Below are positions 10,212 through 24,359 of a DNA stretch of 64,000 bases, one piece after another. The position numbers were made by a program, and so were the translations under genes. This DNA comes from Piper betle (taxonomy: Eukaryota > Streptophyta > Magnoliopsida > Piperales > Piperaceae), in assembly GCA_033002965.1 (NCBI GenBank), contig JAURVB010014087.1, forward strand, positions 45,163 to 109,162, in the 5' to 3' direction. Numbering within the stretch: the stretch's first letter is position 1; each line of letters begins with the position of its first letter. Below the pieces are notes generated by a model. The model saw only the letters and a program-made list of their open reading frames with translations, was not told the DNA's origin and searched no databases.

Positions 10212-13200
10212 TCATTGTGTAGCAGAGGAATCGGATACTACTGCAGGAACCTTGTTATCGAGAGCTGACAAATCCATATCGATAAGAGATAGGTCGTAAG
10301 CCTCAGAAGGATGATTGGAAGCATCCATTACCAGAATCGATGTTGCTGCAGTTGCTCTCTTCGGACTACTTGCCCCAGAAGATGATGAAACGCTAAAGAG
10401 TTGTACATCGTCATTTTTGTTACTAATGAAATCACGGCTTTTTCTGACAGCATCCATTTCCTGCCCAGTTGGCACAAACGTACGAGATCTATACTTCGTC
10501 GTGTACTCTTCACTTTCATTGCCATTATAAAGCACATAATCATGATACGTCGGTGCAAACTGCAAAAACATAGCTGGCCCATCAGTTTAATCAGAGAATC
10601 CAATGAAAACTGAAAACGGTATAAAGGAATGGTCTTTGTAATAACAAAGCAACCTGATGAACAGTGTCATGGTACAAGTCGTTGAACTTCAGAACATGAG
10701 CAAGACTCCTTGTAAATCCACTGGATGCCCCAATGTTTGCACCTGCATACTCTTTGTACGGAAATGCATAAAGATGACCTACTGCTGCAACTAACATTTC
10801 TGAGCATATGAGGAAATTCTGAAACTGAGCAGCCTCTTCTGGACTGTTTAGGAATCGAGATTTAGCCGCAAGGAAAACCAAAACTCCCTGCAATTTAGCA
10901 TGTACGCGTCATACGCTGATGCATCACAATACTTTCAGAGAAATCTCAATGACTGCTAGTGTACTATAAAAAATGTATCATTACCAAATGCCATCATATA
11001 ATCAATTTAGCCAATTCATTTTTACTGTTTCTGATAAAAGCTAATTTAAGCAGTAAAAGATTGAACTATTGAAAGAGTCCCTCGGTTCTTGTCAACCTTA
11101 AAACCATGGCTCTGGCTTGTGCTGGCAGGTATATAGAGGTACATACATATGGGGAGGAAAAAGCTAATATACACTTCATTAAATCTGCTCAAACCAACAT
11201 ATCACAAACATGCCCAAAATTTTTGTATTAAAAAGAATTCTATCACACCTGAACTAAACCACCTCAAACAGCAGAAAAAAGGATAAGCTAGCATAACTAT
11301 GCCAAATTCTCATTAATCAACTGGTCAGTTTAAACTGATTATAATAATATAATAATCTGTATTTGTAAAAAAACTAAAACCCTGAACTAAAGAATTGTTC
11401 CATTATAATAAAATTAATATTCCAAAGTAGAAAGCAAAAAAAAATTACAACTTAGCACCTTCCAAATTTCCTTCATACATAAACTCCTACAATTAAGGTT
11501 ATAAAAATATTTAAATCAAGATTAATTATTAAATGAAAACTATCTTGTATTGTTTCTTAGTCCTCAAAAGAACACATATCATCCTCAACTGTGGCAATCT
11601 AGAGAAACAACTAACAACTTCAGGAAACCAATAACGAGGCTGTGGACCTGACGGCTGTAATGATATAACTTCAATCATCAGTAAAACTGGAAGGCCGTAA
11701 CGAAGGGAATAAGATGCAAAATATTAATTCCTAATTTAATTTAATGTAAATATGGCATGCACTGCATCAGCTCTTAAGCTTGTTTGAATTTAAATATCTT
11801 TATCAAGTTGTGAGTTCCTAAAAATTTTCTAATCAATTCTCTATTTCAAATGTAACTCTTATCTTTGTCCATAAATATGATAAGGCAATCAGCTGATTAC
11901 CACGGTCGGCTACTCTCTCCCTAAACTCTCATGTTCTATTCCTAACTCTCTACTCATCCACCCATTCTTATCTCACTCTCTAATTTCTTCGGATAATGTA
12001 CTAAAGCAACAACTTCCTTAAAAAACACCTCTTGTACTAGCATAAGGCTACATCTTTAATAGCATTGACTATTAGAAGGTCATTGTTCTCCATCACAACA
12101 TAAATGCTAAACATTCACACTTGGCTCACTAAACCTTAATGCCTGGCAAAAAACTTGTCAGACCATTTAAACAGATTGCCAGCTACTCAAGTTATCCTAT
12201 CCTAGAATATTCAAAGGGTAACTCGTCCATGCCTGCTTCAAGCAAAATATTGATAGGCTTATATTTTCTATGAAATAAAAGATATCAAAAGAAACAAAAA
12301 TGCTGAACGCATTCTGATCGACCACCTCTTCTAACATTTTAAACTATCAGCAACAAAATTTCTAAATATCCTGATCGAATTCAAGCTTCATTGTTAAACT
12401 ACATAAGACATGAGATCAATAAAACAATCCAGCACAATTTGTAATGATTCCACTAGAATTATCTGATGCATAACACAAGTCAGACTCAAAAGTAGAACTT
12501 CAAGATAAAGATGCTTCGCTGGTGACCACATATGGTAAGGTAATTGGCTGATAAAAACGATGTAAGAAAACCACAACAGCTAACTAAATATGAAAACAAT
12601 TATAAATTCTAACAATAAAGATAACAGAATAAACACCTGCCAGTAAGTGAGGAAAACAACTGATTTGATCATAATAAATTTTGGGACTGGATTGAACGGC
12701 CGAAGAAGATCCCTACATGCCACATAGAATAGCGCCAATGCATACAGTGCCATGGAATAAGAGATTGTATATATGATAGTCATGTATAGATAGGCTTGAT
12801 TGGCACTAAAGTTTCCATCTTCGTATTTCCCTTTAGCATAAAGTATGAAAGAAATCACGACCAAGATTGGTTTAAGAATAACAAACTGAAGAGCTCCTTG
12901 CTTACACCTCCTTATGAAGCGCCTAGAAGCCATAGAAAATGTAATTAGCCAATGTCCACACAGAAAACACATAATTATATATATAAAACAAATTAAAGAC
13001 ACACAAAACAAAACCAAATATATGTAGAACAAAATTATTAACACAAACCCATCCAAAGGAATAGAAGGGAAGCAGCAAGTCATGAGCCACCATGATGGCT
13101 TGAGAGATCTTCCATGTAAGCTCAAAACAACAGCACTTGGGCCACCAACCCATGCTAAGCAAAGAGAAAGGAAATTATAGATAACCCAAGCCTCGTATCT

Positions 13201-14834
13201 GCAACAACAAGGACTAAAAATTTAACTATGCAAACAGTAAGAAACAAATAATACTATAGATGATATAGTAGATATAATCATTGAGCAAGAAACACATCAA
13301 ATTCAACTAAAAATTGTCAAAATCTATCCATATGATGCAATATAAATTCAACTTAAATTGATGCCAGTAATTCATAAAACTCAAGTTGATCATCAACAGG
13401 CCTACTTAAAAACCAGCAAAAAGGTCTTTCATTTAGGGAGGAGCACCATCGTAAAGTCAAACTGGACCACTCAGACTTACATGACCTATACTAATGCAAA
13501 TTCTTCAGTTTTAATCAAAATCAAGAATTCACAATGAGAATATATTCTTAATTGCCAAATACATAGTCATAGGAATACAAAGGTGCTAAAACTATTAACT
13601 GAAAACTGACCCCAATAGATGAGACTGCTATGTATAGCCAACTGAATTTACACTACAGGATTTGTTTCTCCTTATTCTATTGAAAACCACACCCCAAATA
13701 TATCACTTCATCTTCAATATTGACCATTTACAACACTAGTGTTCTCATTTCTCCTTGTTTGATCAAAATTACATACACATTATATTTTTCTCCAACTGAT
13801 CCTAAAGCTTGTGTCCTTAAAAAAAGACCTTGTATGTTACACGGCAATCTTTTCATGATCTTAACTACACATCCACTTCTGTTAGCGTGCTTGTACCAAC
13901 AAACATCAGAAGAATAGTAGAAAAGCATATACTAAGACACCTTTCTTTAAATATTAGTTCATCCATAGCACAAAAGAAAAAATGTCTGATCGCACAAAAG
14001 AACAGTAAAGAATCTAAATAATCCTAATAAACAAACCACCGTAAGTAGTTCTGATAATTCCCTTTTATCAAAGAATTACCGGATATAATATTTTTATGTA
14101 GCTTATTAAAATGGTAATTACTGTTTATGGATGCTTATTATTTTCTCAATAGTACAATTAGTCATTTCTTGGATAAATTAAAGACGCTACAGTTCTTCGT
14201 GAGCGTTTCATCATTTCTTGCACAAAAATAAGAGAGTGTCTTCTACATCTCAAGGTAAGTAAATATACCATACTCACATTTCCCTGATTGAGTTGAAGTA
14301 AATTGAACTCTCATACAGCACAAGGGAAAGAAAGGACATCAAAGCATAAACCTGAAAAGGAAAAAAGCCACAAAAATGGCAGGTTATCAATATAAAAATA
14401 AATGGATGTCATAACACTCCTCAATATCGACTGAAATTCTGTCCGAGACATGGATTCACCCAATTATAAGTTATAACAGAACACAATTTTATGAAAGTCC
14501 ACATCTTTACACATGACCACCGTAAATGCCAACAAAAATACAAACCAAAAGCATAAAGCCATCAAACAACACCCTTCGAACTGCAACTGAATCAACACCA
14601 CCATCACCATCAACAGGTAAACACGAGGCAGAACGCTATCAAAGCCCACAAAAAATCCATCAAACGAGCTAAGAACAAACTGCGTACCGGAACCATGAAA
14701 ATGATCCGCACAATGTAGCGCTGGTAGGTCGGTTCAGTATAGTTCAAAAGGTGGCGATATATATGGAACAGCGCAAGCGCCACTGCTCCACCCATGCAAG
14801 GCAGCGCGACAAGGATGTAATAGATAGGCGCCAT
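10212..14834 (-). CDS. LAZ1: LAZ1-type transmembrane protein (DUF300 / OST-alpha / TMEM184 family)
   Basis: Multi-pass membrane protein of the LAZARUS1 group, which in Arabidopsis acts at the vacuolar membrane in vacuole integrity, brassinosteroid signalling and hypersensitive cell death. Exons on minus: 14834-14688, 14351-14278, 13198-13049, 12922-12637, 10887-10654, 10559-10212 (stop TGA). Phases agree throughout, giving 412 residues with no frame break. The start MAPIYYILVALPCMGG is the conserved N-terminus; the GTG-initiated upstream extension was rejected. Family landmarks are HIYRHLLNYTEPTYQRYIVR, GRFIRRCKQGALQFVILKP, YAKGKYEDGNFS, FNPVPKF, AFPYKEYAGANIG and the C-terminal RTFVPTGQEMDA. 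About seven hydrophobic segments precede a Ser-rich hydrophilic tail (from about residue 300). Intron 4 is long (about 1.75 kb). The shape matches intact plant orthologues. Confidence 0.95.
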
Positions 14835-16499
14835 TACTCCACCCCACCCTCCAACCACTGATCCCCCGCCTGTTAAATCCGAGCCCTGGAACCCATGACT
14901 GACGCAACCGCACTTCTGGATCTACCCTTCAACCTCTAAATCCATAGAAGCCCGAGAAGAAGCAAACAAAACAAACAACGCCGGTCGCCGAGAAGTTGGG
15001 AGGAGATGCGAAGAGCAAGCGATGAGGGGCAAGGCCTAAGAAGGGGGGAGAGGGTTGGAGGGGAACCGACTCTGGTCTAGGGTTCCGATGGGGGAGGGTT
15101 GGAGGGGATGGTGTGGATACTAATTAACGACTAATCAGGATTAAATTCGTGATTTTATCACGTGATGCACTTTTTTATTTATTTTATTTTTGTGGTAATG
15201 ATTTTTTCCGTGTATTTTGTTGATAAATATACTAAATATGAGTTAATTATTTTCGTACAAAATAATAAAATTATTACCTATAAATCCCTTCAAAATTATT
15301 AAAAACTTCCCCGTGTTATTTGCTTTTAATAATTGAAATTAGAGTTTTGAAACTTAAATATAGATGGATATTGTTTTTTGAATTAGTTTATAGTCGAAAG
15401 TGGAAATTAATAATATAAATTTTTTTATTGGTTTATAAACTATCTAATAATTGGCAAATTTAATTAAAACTATATTAAATTTAAAATAGAAAGTAAGATT
15501 AGTATTATTTTATTGATTAATCGATAAATGTTTGTTAATTTTATTTTAAAATTTAAATTTTAATTAAAAAGTATTTAATTAATGCACAATCAAACTATCT
15601 AAAACTTTAGTTGGAAAGGAAATGCTCAGATTAGGCTTATATAGGCCTAATTTTAAACTTGTAGCATAGAATATTGATTTGAGATATTTTAAATCTTTTA
15701 ATCATAGTAAAATTAATTTAAATACCCATTCTACCCAAATTTTAAATGCAAAATAAATATAATTTGAGGGCACTCTTAACATAGGAGAAGGATGACTGTT
15801 TGCAGAAATTGTTTGCCATATGACCAAATAATAGATAAACTCAATAGAGAGGGCTTACTAATTAATAGGATTTTAATAATATAAAAAAATATGTTAGACT
15901 TGATAGAGAAGAGCAAATAACATTCTAACAATATAAAAGAATATGTTACAAGTATTTAAATCATGGACGGAATTCAAAAATGTCTAAACACCTTCAGAAC
16001 TATTTTTAAAAATTAGATACATGTGTTACATTGATTTAGTCGAAATCAATGTTAAAAATAATATTTAAATTGGTGAATTGATTATTGTTATACAAGATTT
16101 ATATTTGATATATGTGACATATATGATTCAACTGATTGAATTTTAAGTAAAATTTTAAAATTATAAATAAAATAGTTTATAATAAATCAAAATTTTATTT
16201 ATGAAGAATATTTAAGTAAATATATGTTAAAAACTTAAAATACAATAATTATGAAAAAAATTATATAATATTATATTAAAAAGGTAGCATAAATTAAAAT
16301 GGCACGAAATATAAACCGCACCAAATTTAAATTTTAAAAACATAAACTGCACCGAATTTAAAAATCGAATATAAATTATAATTTCGGGTCAACCCAATTC
16401 ACAGTAAGGTATTTAAAACTAGAGTTAAGCAAGGATTAGTAGAGATGTTATGGAATTGATTGGGGGCATTCCTAAAGGCTAACGGGCCACGGGCGTATC
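14835..16499. other. Intergenic region between divergent LAZ1 and CW gene
   Basis: 14835-15110 holds the purine/GC-richer leader and promoter of LAZ1 (minus). 15110-16400 is very AT-rich, with many ttaatt/aaatta words and no coding or tRNA signal. The right end leads into the CW-gene promoter. Confidence 0.5.
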
Positions 16500-16506
16500 T
16501 ATAAAT
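16500..16506 (+). promoter_or_regulatory. TATA box of the CW-type zinc-finger gene
   Basis: TATAAAT within cgtatctataaattgac lies about 290 bases before the chosen ATG. The same block (cgggcgtatctataaat) is retained at 26954-26969 in the decayed copy, which supports it as the core promoter of the ancestral unit. Confidence 0.6.
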
Positions 16507-16795
16507 TGACACCAATTTGAGTACGAGGCATGTCCCGCCACGAGCTACTTCTCCGACACGAAGAGTCGGAAGTCGAAGCATGCCTTCGCTCTTCCTTCCC
16601 ACAATGCCTTCTTCACACTCGTTCTCCAACACCGATCTTCGCTTCGTCTTCTCCCGACCAACATCGGCGATCGCCTCCTTTCTCTGCGAAAATCGCTTCT
16701 TTTCTCGGTTTTCATGCCCAAAGTTTGAATCTTTTTTTGCCGGAGCCGAATTCTCGTGGGGTGCATTGGAGTGGCGTCGCTGTTGTGGTGGTGAG

Positions 16796-19510
16796 ATGAA
16801 TAACGCCGAGCGTGAAGAGGGTGAGGTGTGGTACGACGAGCAGCTCGACGAAGTTCATGGCGTCAACCCGGCTACTGATTTCAACTACTTGGTAATGCTT
16901 GCATTTCTTCGTTCCTTTTCTTGATACGATGTTCGAGTTTTTTTCATGATAGCAGCATTTATGGCGTTGGAGGGGCTTGTGACTATGATGCACTGTTTAT
17001 CTCATGCGTTTGGTTCCCATTTTTTGAGCCAGGCTGATAGTGAGATGAATATACAATGCCATGCCTGCATGTTAAGAATCTAAATATCCAAATATGAGTT
17101 ATAAATCATCGCATATATGAATAACGCAATGGTGTGAAGGGCTTCTTTTAACTTCGTTTGCCTCTCAAGAGAGATCAGTATTTGCTTTTGGCTACTCTAC
17201 TTATGTCATCTAATTACATGTATGAAACTTAAGGACTGTCTGATGTAATGTTTGAAAGAGTTTTTATTCATTCATCTTACAGGACGAAAAAATCGACGTA
17301 CTTTTGGGACATTTTCGGAAGGATTTTGAAGGCTGTGTTTCAGTCCTAGACTTAGGTGAGTTTATCTATCTCTCACAAGTTCAATGCTTGATCATTTATC
17401 GCTACTATGGATCTCTGGTTACATTAAATATATATAGGGGCAAAGTTTGGAGACTATGGGTCTTTTCTGTCTTCTTATCGAAGCTCACCTCCAGTTTTGA
17501 ATCGACCCAAGTCTCCCCAGCAGCGACAAAATTTCATTGAGCAGAGGCCAAGCAATGACCTATCCTTGAAGGTAGGTGTTAAGAACTAGACATGAATATC
17601 AAGCTGCAAAGTTAGCACTTAACTAGCGTGTTGAAATATGCTTGTATTCTCCATGCAAAGATCTGTAGGCGTGCTGATTTGAAACCAAAGTATTTTTTAT
17701 GCCTGCAGGAGGGAATTAAAGAGGAAATGTTGTCAGTGAGTGTTTGTCAATCACAAAAGCCAGATCCCTGTTCAGTAAATGATGATTTGTTTCCCATTTG
17801 CAGTGATGCATCCAAAAAATCACCTCGGACCGTAATCCAGGTAATTCATTTTCTCGACCTTGCATAATTCTAATCATGTGACAAGGTGATGATTATTTAT
17901 GGAGTTTTCTTCTTCGTTGGAAGCAGCTAATGACATCCTTACCTCTTGCTGAAGAAGAATTTATTTCTCCACTTCATGAAAGCCTGTTAAACTTGCCAGA
18001 AAAAGATGATATTAATTTAAAAGGTGGCATTCAGGGGACTGTTCAAAGAGGTAGGAATGAACTCTCAACCTCACATTTTGATAAGATTGAGAGAAGGCTA
18101 GGAAAGGAGAAAGTGGAGGCAGCTGATAAAAGAGACAAGGATTCTCTTTTAAAGGTTGACACGGACACAGAGACTCCAAAAGGTAAAAAAACTAGTCTAT
18201 AATGCTCAAAATTGCCAATTTGTCCAATTTAGAAGATTTGACACAAACCTTCATTGTAAAGGGCCAACAGATAATGTGGCAGCTGGAAGTATATCGACTT
18301 CAAAGACATGTACTTTACCTGTACCGAATGAGGACACGATAGAAGATAATTGGGTTTGCTGTGACAGTTGTGAGAAATGGCGACTCTTGCCACAAGAATG
18401 GAATCCTGATCTCCTTCCAGATAAGTGGTTCTGCAGCATGCTAAGCTGTCTGTAAGTTTTCTGCTCTTGCCTTTTTTTGTTCAGTTCTTTATTCTATTAC
18501 AAAGTGATAGTGACAAAATGAAATGGCACATGTTAGGTATGTCTTGTATTATTTAGCTTCTACAATTTGTAATCATTCATTGGATGTGTTGCCAATGTCA
18601 TATATTAGATTGTTTCATCGAGTGCAGAAACTAGTGAATTCTTTTGAGTAATTCATTCATTTTGATTCTTACTTTAGTGTTCTATATTACTTGTTTTATG
18701 CCAATTTCTTCTTCTTCTCAAATTAAAGTTGGTTAGCTGTATTCATTTTTTTAGGTCCTAAAATTGAACCCCCTTATTGCTGTGCCAAACTCATGGTCCT
18801 TGTTTTGTTATTTGAGAAATCTATCGTTGAACATTTTCGAGTGCTTTTTTTTTAAGTGTTGGTCTGTATGTTTGCCACTCTTCTAGAAGTCTAAATATGC
18901 ATTCTTTTGCCCTAGGCCTGGAATGAACAAGTGCTCTATCAGCACAGAGGAAACCACAAAGGCACTTTATGCATCATATCTTCCAGTGCCTGAGCAAGAT
19001 GCTGAAGCAACAAAAATTGTATACGAAAATTTGCAGGTTCACCGCAAAAGACATGATAATGGAACATTTCCAGCGCCAAGTGGGAGAAGGAAAAAACAAT
19101 CTTTGCCTAAGGTGGTCAATTCAAATGGCACAAGCCATTCTGCGCAGGTGCAACCACCAAAGCCAATAAAGCGGAAGCAACCACCAAACTCAGAAAAAAT
19201 GAATCAACAAGGCATGGTGAAAAAAAGGAGCATGAATGAGGATAATCTATTTTCCAAGGATTCCAACTTGGCAATTGAACCTGCAATCCCACTCAATTCA
19301 AGTACATCAAGCCACTCTGAGCAGGTGCAACCACCAAACCCAGTAAAAAGAAATCAACAAGGCACGGTTAAAAGAAAGAAAAATAAGGTTAATCTGTTCA
19401 CCAAACTTAAAATTTTTCTGTATCAGATATTTTTATTTTTATTTCTATTTAAAAGAAAATCCGCTTTCAGGTACTGGGTTTTTTTAAGGTGGCAAATGAC
19501 GAGGCATTAA
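16796..19510 (+). CDS. CW-type zinc-finger protein, short form
   Basis: Member of the plant CWZF family; CW domains read histone H3 lysine-4 methylation, so a nuclear chromatin role is inferred. Exons: 16796-16891, 17283-17355, 17438-17571, 17709-17840, 17927-18182, 18271-18451, 18916-19510, 488 residues, phases consistent. The acceptor of exon 6 could also be 18262 in the same frame. The N-terminus has the family pattern (ELEEGE-like acidic start, then DEKID..LGHFRKDFEG and LGAKFGDYGSFL). The CW domain is at about residues 257-300: W258, C260/C264, W267-R-LLP, LPDKW, C285 and C290. The tail is Lys/Gln/Pro-rich with repeated QVQPPxPxKR blocks. Family members are commonly over 1000 residues and end in a conserved helical domain, which is missing here; the last frame runs into hydrophobic, intron-like text before TAA. 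So this is either a truncated gene or its 3' exons are lost. A related copy lies at 26.9-31.8 kb. Confidence 0.8.
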
Positions 19511-20549
19511 AACAAAAAGTTTCATCAATGTTATACAGATCTTTAGGTGGAATTCCTAATTCAAACAGCTTTGATCATTTAGTATGAACTTGTACATCTG
19601 CTTATCATCCACTTAACCATTTGCTCTTTTCTTTGACTGCAGGTGTACGTGTTAGTTTTTATGAACAGATCATAACACCGAGAGTGTGAGCATCATGTAC
19701 GATTATTTGCAGACCTGGTTGAAAGTTGTAACACTTGATGTAGATAGACGCCTGAACTTAAGACCACCTGAATATCCCTGTTTTCAGGTTCTACTAACTC
19801 GATGTCGATAGATGCCTGAATCCGGTGTTTGTCACATTCCCTATGATGGATGAGTAGCATCAATGATGCTCGGGTTCCTTCCCAGCTGGCGCAAGGCTTC
19901 CAAATGGTACGGAGTTTTTTCTGTGAATTCAAATTGATATTGATGCGGATGATGATTGCTATGATTATCTCTTAGTACTTTAATTAGAGTTCAATAATTC
20001 TCATTTCAGTGTTTTTTGTTTTTGGATGATTGGAGCAGCAAGGACATGTTGAGGAGAGTGAGCTGGTGGGGAGCAAGTGCCATTTGTTATCAGGCAACAA
20101 AAAGAGGTCATAGACTCAAAACAGTCTCCTCCTTTATCATTACCTTCTTCAAAGTACTCTCCCTTCCCCTGAAAATGTTTGATTGGTTTTTAGAAAGATG
20201 TTTCGTTTGAATATGTAACCATGATCCTTTGAGCTGTTTGATGTTATATAGGTGGAGCAGCTTTATGAAGATCAGTGACCAGGCCTGAGTGCAATATGAA
20301 TATGATGAGCCTAAGTTATCTCTTTAAAAATTGGTTAACCAAGTTGAAAATTAACAGACACATCCTCATGGATATACTATATCTTACCTCATGAAGTATT
20401 AAATACGGGACTAAATTGTAGGTTCTTACAGCTTCTCTAAGACGAGTTTTGTGGATTCATCAACATGTCTTCCCTACATTTAGAAGCATAATTTTAGTTT
20501 GTAAGTAATATGCCTTTTGAAATGCTTTCTTCCAACAATTAAGTGGAAA
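19511..20549. other. Region downstream of CW gene, no clear gene
   Basis: AT-rich sequence between the CW-gene stop and the solo LTR. A short open stretch at 20016-20210 has no recognisable domain. The C-terminal CWZF segments expected here (found decayed at 31.0-31.8 kb) are not seen. Confidence 0.4.
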
Positions 20550-23437
20550 TGTAAAACCCGTAACTCGAGTAAGGGTTTTTTAGTTAGAACCAGTCGGTTC
20601 GACTGCTATTTTTAGTCGAGTCAATTTTAAGACGCATACTAAATCGATGTCAATTGTGTGTTATGAACCATGATGGTCATGTGTATCCAAGTATATGATG
20701 ATAACGTCAGTAAGACAACAATAGAATGAGTTAACAAAATATATAAGAGTACGCCCAGATTTATTTTAGTATTAGATTGTAAAATTATTTTTAGGCTGAA
20801 TAACATATTAAGACATGTTACGAAGTAGTTTGGGTGGGTTATTAGTTATAGAACATTTCATTTTGATGTAACGTTGTGTATTATATTTTATGGGATTTTT
20901 TCCTATTTTTTGGATTTTTTAAGGATTTATTACGAATTAGTTATTATTTTTGACTCGAGTCATAGCCGGGTCAAGTTTTATTTATGAGACTACCATTGAG
21001 ACTCACCCTGACCTTCTCCTCCCCCAAACCTTGACGCCTCCCTTGTCATTGCTGTCGACGCCCCCTCTGGTTGCTATATCGCCGCCGATAGACGTCGTCG
21101 AGCCTCGCCGTGTCGTCGCTATGCCACCCGGAGAGCCCCCGGTCATCGCGTGGTCTCCATGACGCACGGGAGCTGCGCCCTAGCGCTGCCCATCTTGACG
21201 CCATTTTGACGTTGTGCTGCCAACACCACCCCCTTCAACCCCTGACCATTTCCCTCATACCTAGCGCCGCTGTCGAGGTCCGATCGGACAAGTTGACTGA
21301 CCCAAGCCGATTCATCGCCACCGCCAACCATCATCGCCGCTATTGTCATCCTCACCACCACCACCATTGGGTCGAGCTCGCCAAGCCAGTGTCGACCCAT
21401 AGCCTTGATTGCCTCACCAAAAAAGTTGCCAAAAAACAGTTAGAAAGTCGCCGAAAAAACCGCTAGAAATTGCCAAAAAACTATTGAAAATTTGGATTCC
21501 CTGAAATTTGCAAAATCTTCTGCTAAATTCATCCCGTCTAATTGAATTTCGGATGCTACCAGGTGCCGAATTCAAGTCTCGAGCTGCTCGACCCTAGCCG
21601 TAGTAGATTGTGGACGACGAGAGGTATAATTAACTTTGATTTAATTTATTAAAGTGATAATTATTAGCACAACATGCTAGGATTAATGAATTGATGCGTT
21701 AGTTATTTTATTGTAAATAAAAACATGAATTTCATGATTGAATTGTATTAAAACGAATGCTAAAAAACTAATTAAGTAAACAACGTAGGAAATCTTATAT
21801 GGATTGAGATTGATGTATGTAGGTTATAAGATGTGTGAATGCATTATGAGTAGGCGTTAGCTTTTAGTTTGATGTGTAGGTACGGAATAGAAGCTCACCG
21901 CCTAGGTGCGTGGACACTATTGGAACTTCTACCAAGTCTGTTTAAAACTCGTTCCCTATTTTATGTTCTATTGTATGTTTGTTTTATTACTGCGTATGAC
22001 GAGTTAAGTGACATTTTATCGGATTTCATTTAACCCGGGTCATTTAATCAATTTATTTTCTGGATTAATAACTCTCAAGGATGAGATCCTTCAAGTTTGA
22101 TTTTGAAAATAAGATCCATCGTAATTTGCCTTCAGGCATATTATATAAATCCCCTCCTAGACCTATATATAGTTTTATTGCATTTCTATAAGACGAAAGA
22201 TGGGAAAATCGACTCGCACGTACTATGAGCGGGTGCATGTGCCAGTCAAAGAACTCTCTAGATCAGTGAGAGAGTTGTTCTAATCCCAAGGGAACCTGAC
22301 AACTCATGTTTTGAGTTCCTCACACCCAGAGAAACGTGGAGGTTTATAAGTGTTATTTAGTACAACTCACATCCGGACTTGTAGTTCACAAGGTACTAAG
22401 GCAACACCTGAGAGTACTCGACTTTTGTGATCAAGGCCAAGAGAATTATGGAGGAAAAAGAGGGCTTAGGATACACTGATAGTCCTAAGGGGCCAGAAAA
22501 ATAAGAAAATACTGAGGGAGGCATTAGACCAGTCAGTTCGGGACGCTATCTAGGTTTGCAGTCTAATGGCTCCTTAGTAGATGCCATAAAAGTGTTCACG
22601 AAAAGTATATAAATATTTGTATTCAAAATGAGAGTCAGCTTTCATTTGCCAGTTTGATATGTAGTTATATTTTTGAACCAGTAAATCCTTCATTATTGAC
22701 ATTTCTTTTATATATATGTAGGTAAGAATTAAATACTGGATACGCTGGCTTAGACGGGGGAGTGACCTACGTTGTACACACACACACATGTTTGCCGATA
22801 GAATGTTTGTTTTAGCTGTTTTGATTGTTTTGTTATGTCATTATGGGAATATAATTATTGTGATGAAATTGTCTGATATAAAAGATGATATGATGAAGAT
22901 TTTGGTAATTAGGAATGAATAGTAATAATATGATTTAAAATATATATTAGTGTGCAGGTCAAATGATAAAGGTGGAAATAAAAATTTGTAGGTAGATCAA
23001 GACCTAATTAGAAGTAAAATGTGAATAGAATGAGCATGTAAGTCAAGACCCAAAACGTTGAGAATATTTTGATGTGGCCAAATTAAATATTTATGTGAAA
23101 AATATGGTATAATGAATGCATATTGATTTATGTATTTATACATGTTGATTTGATAGGGTGGCCCTTATATATACTTTTAAGGGAGATTCTGTTCATTTTA
23201 TTTCAGGAATTTTTATTGATTTTTTTATCATAATTATTTTGGTATCTAAACCGGTTATCATATAATCCATATAGTAGCATATTAGGGTTCCGTGCATTCA
23301 TCCATGCATAGCGATTAGTATCTTTCATATTGAGACATCGAGAGTAGATCTATTCAAGTTAGGTTTAGGTTAGTCGACTTAATCGAGACCCATGACATTC
23401 CAGTTCGGTTCCCGAGCGCTAGATTCGGGGTGTCACT
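20550..23437 (+). mobile_element. Solo LTR, about 2.9 kb, of a large LTR retrotransposon
   Basis: It starts TGTAAAACCCG and ends CGGGGTGTCACT, degenerate versions of the plant LTR termini TGTAACACCC / GGGTGTTACA. Flanks are GGAAA on the left and GTAAA on the right, a 5-bp target-site duplication with one change. No internal retroviral coding region is present, so this is a solo LTR formed by LTR-LTR recombination. A promoter-like TATATAAATCCC lies near 22142, and internal blocks align with 1-2210. Many CG pairs of the other copy are TG or CA here, as expected from old methylated DNA. Confidence 0.75.
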
Positions 23438-24359
23438 GTAAATATTTCATAGATTCGTTAGTAGATTTACCTTGCTTCTTTCCTACTCATCAATTATTCC
23501 GTCCTCTTTCGGGGACTGCCCATGTAATAATATTGAACCAATTCCACTCTCATGTTCATGGATAGCACCATGAGTGAGCAGTTGACAGTTCTCAACGGTA
23601 CTTCCTGTCCTTGACTAATGCTTCTAGCTATTTATGCTAGCATGGTGAAAGTGCTTTGTGAAGGGACAACTAATTAATCTGATAAGCCATTGTGTTTTTT
23701 CAGGAAATCATGATTGTCCCAACTTGTGGCAGTATGTCTAGAAAGCAATACAAATGGATTAAGATACTACTCATCACTTGAAGGTAAAACTTCAAAGATA
23801 ACTTTAGCTTATTCTTGGTAAAGTTGCTTTCTTGTTGAGTGTTGTTTATTTTATTCAAATGGTGTGAATAAGTTAACATAAAAATTTAAATCACTATTAA
23901 TAAAAATATTTGAATAAATAAAATGTTATTACCATGAGAAATTTTAGAACTTAGGATTGGTGTGTTTTTTATTTTAAAAATCAATTAATGATCTTTAAAA
24001 ATATCACTAATGTCATTAGTTTATGATTTTTTTAGGTCACTCAGTTGTTCGTTTGACCAAACGAATTAATGTCCATATTTGGATTATTTTTATTTGATTA
24101 TAATTGGCCGATTGTGGTTGGTCACAGACGCTGTGAATATTGGTTGACTCGGTCACTCAATGGTCCCCTCACCCCTACTCTCAAAAAGATACATGTCCTA
24201 TATGAAGAGCTTAGCTCTAGCTTGCTACCATAAATACAAAGAATGAACAAACGTCGAGAGTAGGTGAGGCATCGATCATGAAGTAGAAGCAAAAAACTTA
24301 CAATTGAGATTTGCTGATCCTTCTGTTGTGTTAAAGTATTGTTCAAAATCAGGCTGCTT
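23438..24359. other. Intergenic, no gene seen
   Basis: Sequence right of the solo LTR up to the CGAG-type repeat. Only short frames without domains are present. It may be the continuation of the DNA interrupted by the LTR at 20549. Confidence 0.4.

Noticed and set aside
12580..13125. 181-codon minus-strand frame as one exon of LAZ1
   Set aside because: It reads through an intron (12923-13048); the spliced model keeps the family sequence LDG-RFIRR and correct phase.
16517..16795. In-frame upstream extension of the CW gene
   Set aside because: Its Ser/Arg/Pro/Phe-rich text has no family similarity; homologues start near the acidic block, so ATG 16796 was chosen.
18231..18270. Acceptor at 18232 for CW exon 6
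   Set aside because: It would put the CW domain out of frame with exon 5; acceptors at 18261 or 18270 keep the phase.
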